Below, one piece after another: positions 36,393-46,675 of a DNA stretch of 64,000 nt. The notes below the pieces were generated by a model. The model was given only the letters and a program-made list of their open reading frames with translations. It was not told the origin of the DNA and did not search any database. Source of the stretch: Absidia repens. Its lineage: Eukaryota; Mucoromycota; Mucoromycetes; Mucorales; Cunninghamellaceae. Each line of letters begins with the position of its first letter. Position 1 is the stretch's first letter. The stretch is taken from the NCBI GenBank assembly GCA_002105175.1, contig MCGE01000010.1:62001-126000 (forward strand). The letters are read 5' to 3'. Made by a program: the position numbers and the translations under genes.

Positions 36393-39327
36393 ATGACTGT
36401 CAAAATTATTCCAGGCGAATTTACCAAATTCACCATTGCTATTGCCATCCTTAGTGGTTGTATTTTATTTTATGGATATGTATCTATGTTTGTAAAGGAG
36501 CGTATGTTTCTTTCAGAAGCTTGTATGTATTATTTAAAAATATGTATATTATATATTGGATTATGTATACTCAAAATTATCTTAAATATTATGTAGTCGT
36601 CGCTCTTATTGTTGGAATCATTGCAGGACCACTTGTCTCGAATGGCTTCAACCCCTATAGCTGGGAAAATTCTGATGAAATCACCAAAGAGCTTACACGA
36701 TGTGTTATCGCAATTCAGGTAAGGCGATTTTTTTTCTTCCTACTTTTCACTCCTTTGTACTTATTTTTTGTTTGATCTTTAGGTCATGGCTGTTGGCATT
36801 GAACTTCCAAAGTAAGTAAGATTTGATGGGAAAATACTATTTGCTGACCTTTTTTTTCATTCATTCTTATTTTAGACACTATATGAAAAAAGAATGGCGG
36901 ACAATGTTTATGTTATTGATTCCAGTTATGATCTTCATGTGGCTGATCAGTGGTTTAATCATATGGGCTTTGATTCCGCCTCTTGACTATGTAAGATCTT
37001 CTTATTTTATCAAACCGTTATTCTACTAACTTTTTATCTTTATTCTTATAGCTACATTCTCTTGTGATTGCAGCGTGTGTGTGTCCCACTGATCCTGTAA
37101 GTTTTTTATTTTTATGGAGACGATGCACTATTTTTATTGATATATATATATATATATTTACTCTCCTTCTATTCTTCCCCCTTTTTTTGGACGTTGTAGA
37201 TCTTGGCTAATTCCGTCGTCAAAGGTCGTTTTGCTGAAAAACATGTTCCTGCACACATTCGGAATGCATTGTCTGCAGAAAGGTAAATAAATCGAACTGT
37301 CATCATGAGCCGTCATTTTTTTTATTTTTTACCGAACAGAGTTTTAACTATATTGTAGTGGTGCAAACGACGGAATGGGATTCCCTTTTTTGTTTCTGGC
37401 ACTCTTTCTAATAAATGAAGATTCGGTTGGATCTGCTATTGGTAAATGGTTCTACATTACTCTACTTTTCCAGATTCTCCTTTCTTGTGTCATTGGTGCT
37501 GTGGTCGGTTGGGTGGCATGTAAGCTTCTCCAATGGTCCGAAAAAAGGTAAGCATCAGGTTATTATTCTTATTATTATTATTTTGTTTATTTGTTGTTTT
37601 TCGATCGTCTTGTACTCACGTGTCATATTGTTACTTTTTTAAGGCATCTGATTGATAAACCGTCTTTCTTGTCTTTTGGTATTGCTCTTGCCGTAAGTTT
37701 CTTTTTTTTTTTTGGAAATGCATGATTACATATTTAATTAATTAATATACCCTTTTCATTTGTTCATAGTTATTTCTGATGAGCATGACTGGCTTTTCTG
37801 GTAGCGATGATGTATTGGCATGCTTTGTTGCTGGAAATGCCTTCTCTTGGGATGAATGGTTTCGCAAGGAAACTGAAGATGCTCATTTTCAAGATGTCAT
37901 TGATTTGATGCTCAATCTGGCAGTATTTGTTTATATTGGAGCGCTCATTGTAAGTGCTTGAAGGAAATAGAAATTAGATAAGCAATTAAAGAAAAAATAC
38001 GGTGGTATTGATTGCGTCTTTCTTTATTATATTGCTTTAGCCTTGGTCAGAATTTGGAAATGCCGAAATTGGATTATCACCATGGCGGCTGGTAGTTATT
38101 GCCATCTTGATTTTGCTCTTCCGTCGGCTGCCAATTGTCATCGCCTTGAAACCCTTGATGCCGGCAATGAAGACATATCGTGAAGCTATCTTCTCTGGGC
38201 ACTTCGGGCCGATGGGCTGTGGGGCTGTCTTTATCTGTATGATTGCAAAGGAAGAACTGGAAGAAATTTATGCTGGGCAGCCTACACATATTTCTATTGA
38301 ATTGATTACGCCTGTGGTTTTATTTGTTGTTTTGTCATCTACATTGGTGCATGGTACAACTATTCCGTTATTCAAGATTGGTAATCGTATCCGTACTCGA
38401 ACATTGTCCATTACAAGCACCGGCAGTGGAAGTCAAGTCCTACGTCTCCCAAAGATTCAATTCGGTCAGCCACAAGGGCGCAAAAGCAATGATGTCGGCG
38501 ATGATGACCGACGAAGTCGACATAGCTATCACGAAGGCCTGACTGAAGTCCAACGCAACACATTAATCAATACGTTACAGCAGCAAGAACGATTGGAGGC
38601 AGCACTACACCAAACTTCTTCTGACTCGGGGCAAGCATCAACAGCAATTGGACTGAACGATAGTGACTACGCTACAATTGATATGCAACAACATGATCGC
38701 ACTCACTCAGAACCCACTACACCGGCACACCATCATGACATACATGACGATGATGATGACTTTGCGGAGGAAGATTTTTTACCTGGGGGTGATGACGACG
38801 ACGAAAATAATACTAACGTAATGGCACAGTCAGTAGAACCTCACAGTATTCGATTTTTGGAACCTGTCAATCCCCGTATCACTGGAGCCTCCTCATCCTC
38901 CGGAAACAACAATAACAACACTATCAGTGCCAGCACCGGCAACGTCGAAAAAAATGAACACAGCGTCTCGAGCTTCCGAGGATGGCTTCATCGAAACAGC
39001 AACAACAAGACCTCGACGACACCAATTGATGATGGAAATATCCATGGAAATGTAGCGCCGCTGTCGTCCACATCAGCCACTGCTTATAGTGACATTTCTT
39101 CATCTTCACCGTTACGCAATATCTTCAGCAAAAAACGACAACGATCCAAGGAACTCTCACCACGACACGACAGGATCAATGTATGGGACGAGGATCAGCA
39201 TATTGTTATAGAAGATGCTAATGGAAGCATGGAACAAGTAGTTGAAAAGAAAGGTGATCACTGGAAACAGCAAGTACAAAATGTCATCGACTCTATGGAA
39301 AAGGAAATCGACAAAACCACTGATTAG
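36393..39327 (+). CDS. plasma-membrane Na+/H+ antiporter (Nha1/Sod2 family)
   Basis: Exons 36393-36522, 36597-36718, 36783-36811, 36876-36990, 37052-37096, 37200-37282, 37359-37547, 37644-37692, 37770-37949 and 38041-39327 give 742 aa. About 12 membrane segments are spread over residues 10-430, e.g. 'FTIAIAILSGCILFYGYVS', 'FVALIVGIIAGPLVSNGFNP' and 'MLLIPVMIFMWLISGLIIWA'. 'AACVCPTDPILANSVVKGRF' and 'ESGANDGMGFPFLFL' are the conserved ion-path motifs of fungal Nha1. 'GFSGSDDVLACFVAGNAFSWDEWF' carries the paired Asp needed for transport. The long hydrophilic C-tail (about 300 aa, Asp-rich and Ser-rich) is typical of fungal Nha1 and is regulatory. Function: export of Na+/K+ in exchange for protons. 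Confidence 0.95.
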
Positions 39328-40969
39328 TTTAGATTTTTCATGCACTAGTTATACCTTAGCTCATCTCTTCCGCTCGTCATTTCTGTCTTCCATTATACTT
39401 CTTTTTATATATATATCTTGTATCCTTTTTAGAAATTTACTTTATATCAATAAAAATGTACTTAATATGACTATGATTGACTTTACGATATGTTTTCCCT
39501 ATCGCCTTTTTTCATTTATTTTTCAGTTATCTGTAGTCTCTTCAGCACTCTGGCTTGGTTCCTGTACTTGGCATCGTCTTTTATATCAACTAGCCTGACT
39601 GTCACATTCCGGTGGCATTCCGGTGACACGGTCTTTCGGGATCCCGACCTACATTGCTCGGCGTGTCCTCGTCTCACAAGGGAACGTACTCTAATAAAGT
39701 CACTCGCAATCATTTGAAAAAGGACGTGTTACATTTTGTAGTTATAGAACATCCACAATCATATGCAAAATATCTTGTTACAAATTGAGTTTAGAAATTA
39801 TTAGGATACAAATTTCGATTTTATTTTTTTAATAAAAACCATTTTATTATCACCCGTACATATACATTTGCCTCTGTTCGATTTTGATTCTTCTTCTTTT
39901 GGAAGATGAAGAATGACACATGGAATACTGTTTATGTTGGCCAGCCAGCCAATTTTTACCTCACTGCTGAAAAATACTCTGACCAAAAAGCGGGATTTCA
40001 ATTGAATTTTTAGAGGTCGTGCTTTCTAATTTTTTTGTTTCCTTTTTTTTTCCACATTGATGTCCTCCGAAGGTCTGATGATCATGGAGTGGTATTTTTT
40101 TTAGATTTAGAGGGTGTTGAAAAAGGGCATGACAAAGGACATGGGACATTTTTCATTTTGGAGCTAGGATTTAGTTGACATGTTTGTGGTATGGAATGGC
40201 GACGTGCCGGTGGGCTCAATTGGTCGTACAACGGTTCTGGAACAGATTGGGCGACGCGCTGGTAGAGAGTACGTTGCGGGGCAAAGCTCTTATGGTCTTC
40301 GGACGGATAGCTTGCTACTCGCTAGGTGATATTATATATACCTATGCTTTAAACACCTTGCTGATTTGGCTTAATATGGCTGACGTGGCGTCCCATAAAA
40401 ATAGCATATACCCCGTAGATTAAATATGGTAGTGATAGTTTAGTATGTCGAATAGCTATTATATTGAAATAAAATGTTTTTGTTTTACAGCTTTACTTTT
40501 TATGCGATGTATGCGAATCTTGTCACTATTTTTTTTTTCTTTCTCAGTGCACTTCAGCCATGCACTCGTCACCGCTTATGTTTTTATGCGACCTTCATGG
40601 TCTTTTTTTAATGCTAAAAGAGAAATCCCTCCCATCCCTGTATTTAGAAACCCATTAATTTATGCGGTAGATGGAGGACTGAGCACGACTATTGGTCGAT
40701 GATGCATTACGCCCAACTTTTTTTTTATACACACACAATCATTATCCAATACAGCAGATTGTGGAGTAGTACTAAACGTATAAACGGTATATAAATATAC
40801 ACTATGGCAACTAAAACAAACTGGTCTAATGATAAAATTATAATATTGAGGCTATTGGAGATGTGCGTGGGTGGGTAGGGAATTTGTGGGTGTAAGAATA
40901 TCTCGTTATAGAATAACATCATGTAAGATAAATAAGATAGATAAAAAAAGGGGTAAACCTATCCTACGT
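39328..40969. other. intergenic region with a possible LINE relic
   Basis: At 40175-40400 (+) the translation 'LVESTLRGKALMVFGRIACY' resembles the conserved 'LSLRGK.l' segment after the reverse transcriptase of non-LTR elements. No catalytic motif is seen, so this is weak. 39590-39680 is locally GC-rich with a short tandem 'cattccggtg'. No other gene is supported. Confidence 0.3.
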
Positions 40970-41876
40970 TATGTAGCAAACTAATCTACAGTTAAAACGT
41001 TAACTAAACTATGCCAAATTTATCATCTAAAAATAAAAAGGCATAGAGAGAATAAAACAACCATGCTGACAACGTTTAATATAAGAAGTTGCTGCCATAA
41101 GAATACAACCGCCATACTGATGATATTATATGATGTTGATTGTTGTTAAACAAGATGAGTATAGTGGGATGTTCATGGAACAGCTACAATAACAGCATTG
41201 CCCAGTATCTAATGGAGTCAGTGATTTTTTTTTAAAAAAAAAAAAGGGGGGCATAATAAAAGAACATATGTTATTGGAGCTATATGCTCAGCAGAAACTA
41301 AAGGCGCGGGTTCATTGTACTAAAGTGTCTAGTGGAGGTAGCATGAGGGAGACTGGTTGGAGATCTAGAAGATCTGAAGAATGTTCAATACTAATCTGAA
41401 GGAATGACCAAATAATGGGCGATAGTACATTACGCAAAATGATAAAGACTAAAGTGAATATTTTTTTTTGAAGCATCACAACGGTTAACACTAATCTAAA
41501 TGGGTGGCGTAGTTGAAAAAAGGGAACTATTCCACAAGGCATGAGAGAGACTAATGAGACATTTTTATTTGGAAATGTGAAGAGTTAAATTTTATTCAAA
41601 TATAGATACAAACTATGGCAAACTAACACTAAGCTAAGCTAATGGAGGCTTCAAAAAGCCACCTAATGGCTGTTCTAAATCCTAGATCCAAAATGGAAGA
41701 GTTTCCCCATGCATCTTGTAATCCCTGAGCTGAAACCCCTTCTAACTAATCCTAACATTAATCTAAGATCACCATGACCTCAAAAAAGTTGAATGGTGAA
41801 GAAAAGAAAAAAGAAAAAAAAAGGGAAGGAATGAAAGAAGAGAGCAAAAAAAATTGGGAATAAATAAAAATCCATG

Positions 41877-42961
41877 TGTAATGAGGGGACAAGGACTTAG
41901 CGGAGATAGAATGTGAAGTGAGAAAGATGAGATAAAGATGATCTTTATTCCCGGGAGAATAAGGCAGAATTATATATACTAAAGCGGAGTATATAACATC
42001 CCACCGTCTAAAATTGAGTAGAGGGGGGGGCAGTGATTTGCATTAAAAAACCCAGTGGGAAAAAGCATGATCACTGTAACTAAACTAAAATAATAATAAA
42101 TAACTAAAATAAAAAAAAATATAATAATGATATAAACTATGTTCTATACTAAGAGATAAATGGTTTGATGCGGCTGATGTGGACATTTTTGAATGACTTA
42201 TTGCTGTTGAGATCTTTAAGCGAAACGGTTGATAGCGAAGTAATTTCCGAGATTTTGTATGGCCCGTTCCAATCGAACATCAATTTTCGGTGTCTGTGTA
42301 GTTTTGTGATTGACAGCTGAGTGTTGAATAACAAGACTTGATCGTTTACTGAGTATGGGTTTTGTTGTGACGGAGGACGATCGTCTTTATGTTGTTCGAA
42401 TACGACGTTGTGGGCTACGTTGAGAATGTCGTTTAACTGATCCACGTAGTCGTCGGTGTTGTTGTCGTGATAGGATGAATGAGAGGAGCTGGGTGGTTTT
42501 ATGATGTTACCGGAGAGGAGAGGTAGGCGTGCTTCACGGCCGTGTACGACAAAAAATGGTGTATTTTTAATAGCTGAATGATACGTGGTGTTGTAGACAA
42601 AACGAAATATTCGGAGTCGAGAATCCCAGTTGTTGTTGATGTGTTGTTGTTCGATATAGGTTGTAATTAGTCGTCGTAAAGTGGCCATAAATCTTTCGAC
42701 TAATCCATTTGATTGTGGATGAAAAGCCGGGGTGAGTTTGACATCGACCTGGAATGCTTGGGATAGTTGTTTCACAAAGGAGGAGCTAAAGGGAGTGGGG
42801 ATCTTTGATTTTTCTGACATGACAATGGTAGTCTCACCATGTAATGAGGGGACAAGGACTTAGCGGAGATAGAATGTGAAGTGAGAAAGATGAGATAAAG
42901 ATGATCTTTATTCCGGGGAGAATAAGGTAGAATTATATATACTAAAGCGGAGTATATAACA
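41877..42961 (-). mobile_element. internally deleted Ty3/gypsy element with 122-bp LTRs
   Basis: Direct repeats 41877-41998 and 42840-42961 (122 bp each, TGTAATGAGGGG...TATATAACA) are near-identical and bounded by TG...CA. CATG is duplicated on both sides (41873-41876 and 42962-42965). On the minus strand, directly after the LTR at 42839, lies a primer-site-like 'TGGTGAGACTACCATTG'; the other LTR is preceded by a purine-rich 'GACGGTGGGA'. The interior keeps only part of integrase. It inserted into R1 copy d. Confidence 0.9.
42149..42820 (-). pseudogene. Ty3/gypsy integrase C-terminal fragment
   Basis: The 223-residue frame reads 'LTPAFHPQSNGLVERFMATL', with the third catalytic Glu of the DDE triad, then 'YNTTYHSAIKNTPFFVVHGREARLPL' and a 'GPYKISEI' (GPY/F-type) module. 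Gag, protease, reverse transcriptase, RNase H and the first two catalytic Asp are missing. The deletion joins the primer-site region directly to the integrase core. It could only be moved in trans. Confidence 0.88.
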
Positions 42962-43276
42962 CATGTGTGCGGGATTTGAAATAATTTACCACCACCCCCG
43001 TTCTATTTTTTCCTTCCCGAGAAGTTTGCCATGCTAATTCTCATAAACAAAGACCCAATCAATACCAATACTCCTCATCGAAACCAAATTAAGAGTAATA
43101 ATAAATAGCCGTCCTTCCAACGATATTCTTTAGTTTTTTCAGGTTTTCTTGATCACCCTTTGGAATAAAATGTGCAGAAAGTTTTTCTACAATCGTCAAA
43201 ATGTTTTGATTAATACTTTTGTTCCATCTCGACATAAAAAAAAAAACTTTATCACGGATATCCTTTTTGACTTCAT

Positions 43277-44642
43277 TGTTGAGCCGGAAGAGAATCACCA
43301 GCTCTTGGCTGGGCGATGGATTAGTGAAACTTTATTTATTTTATTTTTATCCAACCTTGTTTTTTCATATTTTATCCCGCTTGTGCATAATTATTTTTTT
43401 CATGTTATTTTTGTTACTTTATTCTTATTGGTTCTCACTCGTATACATTATCTTTTTATTTTTTACTTGTCATCAAGTTACAACTGCTGTCATTTTTAAA
43501 CACGTTCCCTTTATTACACCCGCTTCCGCCCCTTTACATATACATTATCCTTTATTTTGAAATTAGTATAAATAGCCCACCTTTTTTATTATCCTTTTTC
43601 TTTTTCTTTAGTTTTTTATCAGTTTTCTCAATTAACAAATAAAACTTAGTACAAAGGTTATTATACCTCCAAATTATCTACTGTTTCTATTGGATCATAG
43701 AAACCTCCTTATTTTTTGACTACAAGTCCTTTTTTTATTCTTACTGTGTGTTATACACTTATTTTTATTGAACCAACAAAGGTCAATACTTTTCTTTTTT
43801 ATTTTATTTTACTTTCCAAGTTTATTTTTTATAAACTTTCTCTACAGTTGGACTTTATCTACAAAAGTTCTGGTGCTCACTACTCTCAATTCTATTTTTG
43901 TCCGAATCAGGAACAAGATATTTCAAATTCCGTCTAAGGAACAAATTTATTTTCAAGCTCTAAACAAGCAAAAGCTATATTAAAGGATAACTCAAGACAT
44001 CCTATTCAACCCAGAAAAACATAAAAAACCTACTGTGACGGTTGAACTCAACCTTGAGAATTGTTCGGGATGAAACAAAGACGCCTGACGGAAGGAGCGG
44101 GGTTTCCCTGTGCGTGTCGCACGCTCAGTTTTGGTTTCGTGCGCGAAGCATGAAACATTATAAAAATTTAGTATAAATATCTTTAAAAAAAATTTCAAAA
44201 GAATATTAATTAAATATTATATTTTTAATCACTTTTTTTACCATCTTTATTTTTTTTAATAAATTCATTACAAAGGTTTTTTTTAAACCTCCCAACTTGT
44301 TGGCTTCCTATTATTCCACACTTTGGAATACTTTTATTATATATTTTTGACAGCTGAGTCTGAATCTCGCTTCACTTTATTTTTTTTGACTTGATCCCAA
44401 GTCACTACTTATTTTATTGACCTTATTATTTTCATCTTTGAAAATAATACATTCTCACTTGGACTTTCAAGTTAGTCCTTTACTATCTTTAAGTCTTTGA
44501 AGCTACAATCGGTTGAACTTAATCCTAAAAAGTTCTGGTGCTCACTCTATAAAAAATAAAAACCTACAAAAACAATTTCCAGTTACGACCTGATAACCAA
44601 AATTAGCCGTAACACTACAAAAACACAAATTTAGCCGCAACA
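43277..44642 (+). mobile_element. old LTR of the main-element family (LTR-A2), split by a solo LTR
   Basis: 43550-44033 aligns with the LTRs at 44698-45418 and 51696-52420 ('ttagtataaata', 'aacttagtacaaaggttattatacc', 'ttggatcatagaaacctcc', 'acaaaagttctggtgctcac', 'aggataactcaagacatcct'). It resumes at 44615 with 'ctacaaaaacac' and ends 'gccgcaaca' at 44642. The interruption is LTR-B (44034-44614). The proposed start, TGTTGAGCC at 43277, is inferred from the matching coding phase and is less sure. An upstream open frame from 43149 runs into it. Confidence 0.65.
44034..44614 (+). mobile_element. solo LTR (LTR-B) inserted in LTR-A2
   Basis: This 581-bp block starts TGTGACGG and ends GCCGTAACA. 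CTAC is duplicated at 44030-44033 and 44615-44618. Removing it restores continuity with the LTR-A sequence 'aaacctacaaaaacac'. The end shares 'CCGTAACA' and a 'TGGTGCTCACT' motif with LTR-A, so it belongs to a related family. Confidence 0.8.
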
Positions 44643-44697
44643 CTGATTATTTCTTATTTGGGAAATAATTACCCCTGAACGGGCTTTTGAAAGCCAC

Positions 44698-45418
44698 TGT
44701 CGAGGAACAGTCCGAGACTGCTTCCAGTGATGGCGAGTCCGAGGACGGGTTTAATAACGTCTTCAGCTCGCAAGAGCTCCGTGACTGGGCTTTGAATGAA
44801 TGAAGCTTGCCCTGGTCCAGATCTTGGATCTCAGATCACTTTTTACTTTTTTCTTGTTTCGCCTCGCTTCAGTCCAACTTTATTTTCTTTTATTTTTTTA
44901 GTATAAATATCCCACCTTTTTTATCCTTTTATTTTTTTCTTTAGTTTTTTTCAAGTTTTCCCAATATATTAAATAAAACTCAGTACAAAGGTTATTATAC
45001 CACCAAATTATCTACCGTTTCTATTGGATCATAGAAACCTCCTTATTTTCTGACTACAAGTCCTTTTTTTATTTCATTTTACTGTGTGTTATACACTATA
45101 TTTTTATTGAACTAACAAAGGTCAATACTTTTCATTTTTATTTTATCTTACTTTTTCAAGTTTATTCTTTATAAACTTTCTCTACAGTTGGACTTTATCT
45201 ACAAAAGTTCTGGTGCTCACTACTCTATATTCTATTTTTGTCCAAATCAGGGGCAAGATATTTCGAATTCCGCCTAAGGAACAAATTCATATTCAAGCTC
45301 TAAACAAGCAAAGCTACACTAAAGGATAACTCAAACATCCTATCCAACACAAAAAAAATATAAAAACCTACAAAAACACTACTCTGTTACAAGCTTCCTA
45401 CCCAAATTAGCCGTAACA
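44698..45418 (+). repeat. 5' LTR of the main Ty3/gypsy element
   Basis: 721 bp. It contains a TATA-like TATAAATA at about 44902 and an AATAAA at about 44972. The first 110 bp match the coding end of ORF3. A 13-nt copy of the tRNA-Ile primer-site sequence lies inside at 45211-45223. Confidence 0.93.
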
Positions 45419-45424
45419 TATTTT

Positions 45425-45442
45425 TGGTGCTCACTACAGGGG
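45425..45442 (+). other. primer-binding site, complementary to tRNA-Ile(AAT)
   Basis: TGGTGCTCACTACAGGGG is complementary over 18 nt to the 3' end (with CCA) of the tRNA encoded at 52485-52558 on the minus strand. It lies 6 nt after the LTR, a spacing acceptable for Ty3-type elements. Confidence 0.93.
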
Positions 45443-45578
45443 ATATCTATTAAACTTTCAAGCAAATCACACCAAAAATCTTATAAACAATTCCAAAACA
45501 ACGCTCTTATTTTCCAAACCAAATCTCAGACTTACCTACCAAGCTTTAGAAGCATATAAACAAGAAATTGAAAACAAG

Positions 45579-46646
45579 ATGAACGAACAAACTGTGTTGG
45601 CAAACGGACCTATCTACCAACCAAAAATGAAGCTAATGCCCTTTTCTGGATTCGAAGGAGAAGACTTCAGAAATTTTAAACAAACATTGGATAACTACTT
45701 TGCACTCTCAAACATCAATGATGAAGATCGCAAGCTGATTATACTCAAGACACAATTGTACCACGCTGCTAGGACTTTTGTAAACAAATTGCTAAAAAAA
45801 ACAAAAGACCCACTTTCATACTCCGAAGTCATGAAAAAATTAATGGATCAATATATCACCCCTGAACTCATACAAACATATGAGTATGCCTTCAACAACA
45901 TGGTACAAGGTATTGACGAACATCCACGAACATTCTACGCAAGACTGTTTGAAGCTGCTGAACTTGCCGAAATTGATTCCGAATCAATGATTCAAAGCCG
46001 ATTCCGGGCAGGAGTACATCCTATCATACAACAACATTGCATATCAATTGGCTGTAGAGACATTGAAGCATGGCTCAAAGCCGCCGAAGGTTATTGGACT
46101 GCACATAACCCTCAACAGGTTACAATGGCTGACAATCCCTTCCACCCACGGCGTATTGCTCATCCAGCAGATACTATTCAAATGTCCCCTTATCAAACCG
46201 CTACAAACTCACCCAGTTTGAACGCTATCACTTCATCAAACCCAATGGATATGAAAGATATACAAAAATCCATCAGAAGTATTATCAAAGAAGAATTCAA
46301 TAACTTCTCAAAAAATCAAAATGGGACATACAACCAACCATCCAACCCTCGATACAATAACCCACGTCATCAACCCCGACAATACAATGCGCCCCATTAT
46401 AATCAAAACTCGTATCATCACAATAATGGTCAACGCAACTACAATAACCAAAATCAAGACCCAGTCTTTGATTCTAACTACGGTGACTACAATGGTTATC
46501 ATCCATCACCACCCATGAATCAAAATCGCCGTCCCAATTACAATAACCGACGCCCATACAACAATCAACAGTATCAATATAATCCACAATACCAACAACA
46601 TCAAACACAACAACCCACTCAACAAAATCAACAGTCAAAAAACTAG
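45579..46646 (+). CDS. gag: Gag polyprotein of the main Ty3/gypsy element
   Basis: 355 aa. The N-terminal half resembles retrotransposon Gag capsids: 'PKMKLMPFSGFEGEDFRNFK', 'DEDRKLIILKTQLYHAARTF', 'YSEVMKKLMDQYITPELIQT', 'PRTFYARLFEAAELAEID', 'FRAGVHPIIQQHC'. The C-terminal 130 residues are extremely Asn/Gln/Tyr-rich. There is no CCHC zinc knuckle, so RNA binding probably relies on this tail. It assembles the virus-like particle. The start is the first ATG after the leader. The ORF ends at TAG right after a slippery heptamer, and Pol is read in the -1 frame. Confidence 0.9.
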   Translation: MNEQTVLANGPIYQPKMKLMPFSGFEGEDFRNFKQTLDNYFALSNINDEDRKLIILKTQLYHAARTFVNKLLKKTKDPLSYSEVMKKLMDQYITPELIQTYEYAFNNMVQGIDEHPRTFYARLFEAAELAEIDSESMIQSRFRAGVHPIIQQHCISIGCRDIEAWLKAAEGYWTAHNPQQVTMADNPFHPRRIAHPADTIQMSPYQTATNSPSLNAITSSNPMDMKDIQKSIRSIIKEEFNNFSKNQNGTYNQPSNPRYNNPRHQPRQYNAPHYNQNSYHHNNGQRNYNNQNQDPVFDSNYGDYNGYHPSPPMNQNRRPNYNNRRPYNNQQYQYNPQYQQHQTQQPTQQNQQSKN

Positions 46647-46675
46647 CACGGGCAACTGCAGTTGATGGTCAGTTG
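46637..46675 (+). promoter_or_regulatory. -1 ribosomal frameshift site between gag and pol
   Basis: The heptamer A AAA AAC (46637-46643) lies in the correct phase for -1 slippage and is followed immediately by the gag stop TAG (46644-46646). The pol frame is open across it. Downstream, CAACTG (46653-46658) can pair with CAGTTG (46659-46664 or 46670-46675), a possible small stimulatory hairpin. Function is inferred. Confidence 0.75.

Larger units (their letters stand above)
40970..42985 (+). repeat. R1 dispersed repeat, copy d, interrupted by an LTR element
   Basis: R1 sequence runs from about 40970 to 41876 ('acagctacaataacagcatt', 'gagacatttttatt', 'caaactatggcaaac', 'ggctgttctaaatcct', 'gagtttccccatgcatctt', 'aaaaaagttgaatggtgaag') and resumes at 42962 with 'catgtgtgcgggatttgaaat', the normal R1 end. 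The 1085 bp between is the inserted element 41877-42961. Confidence 0.75.
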
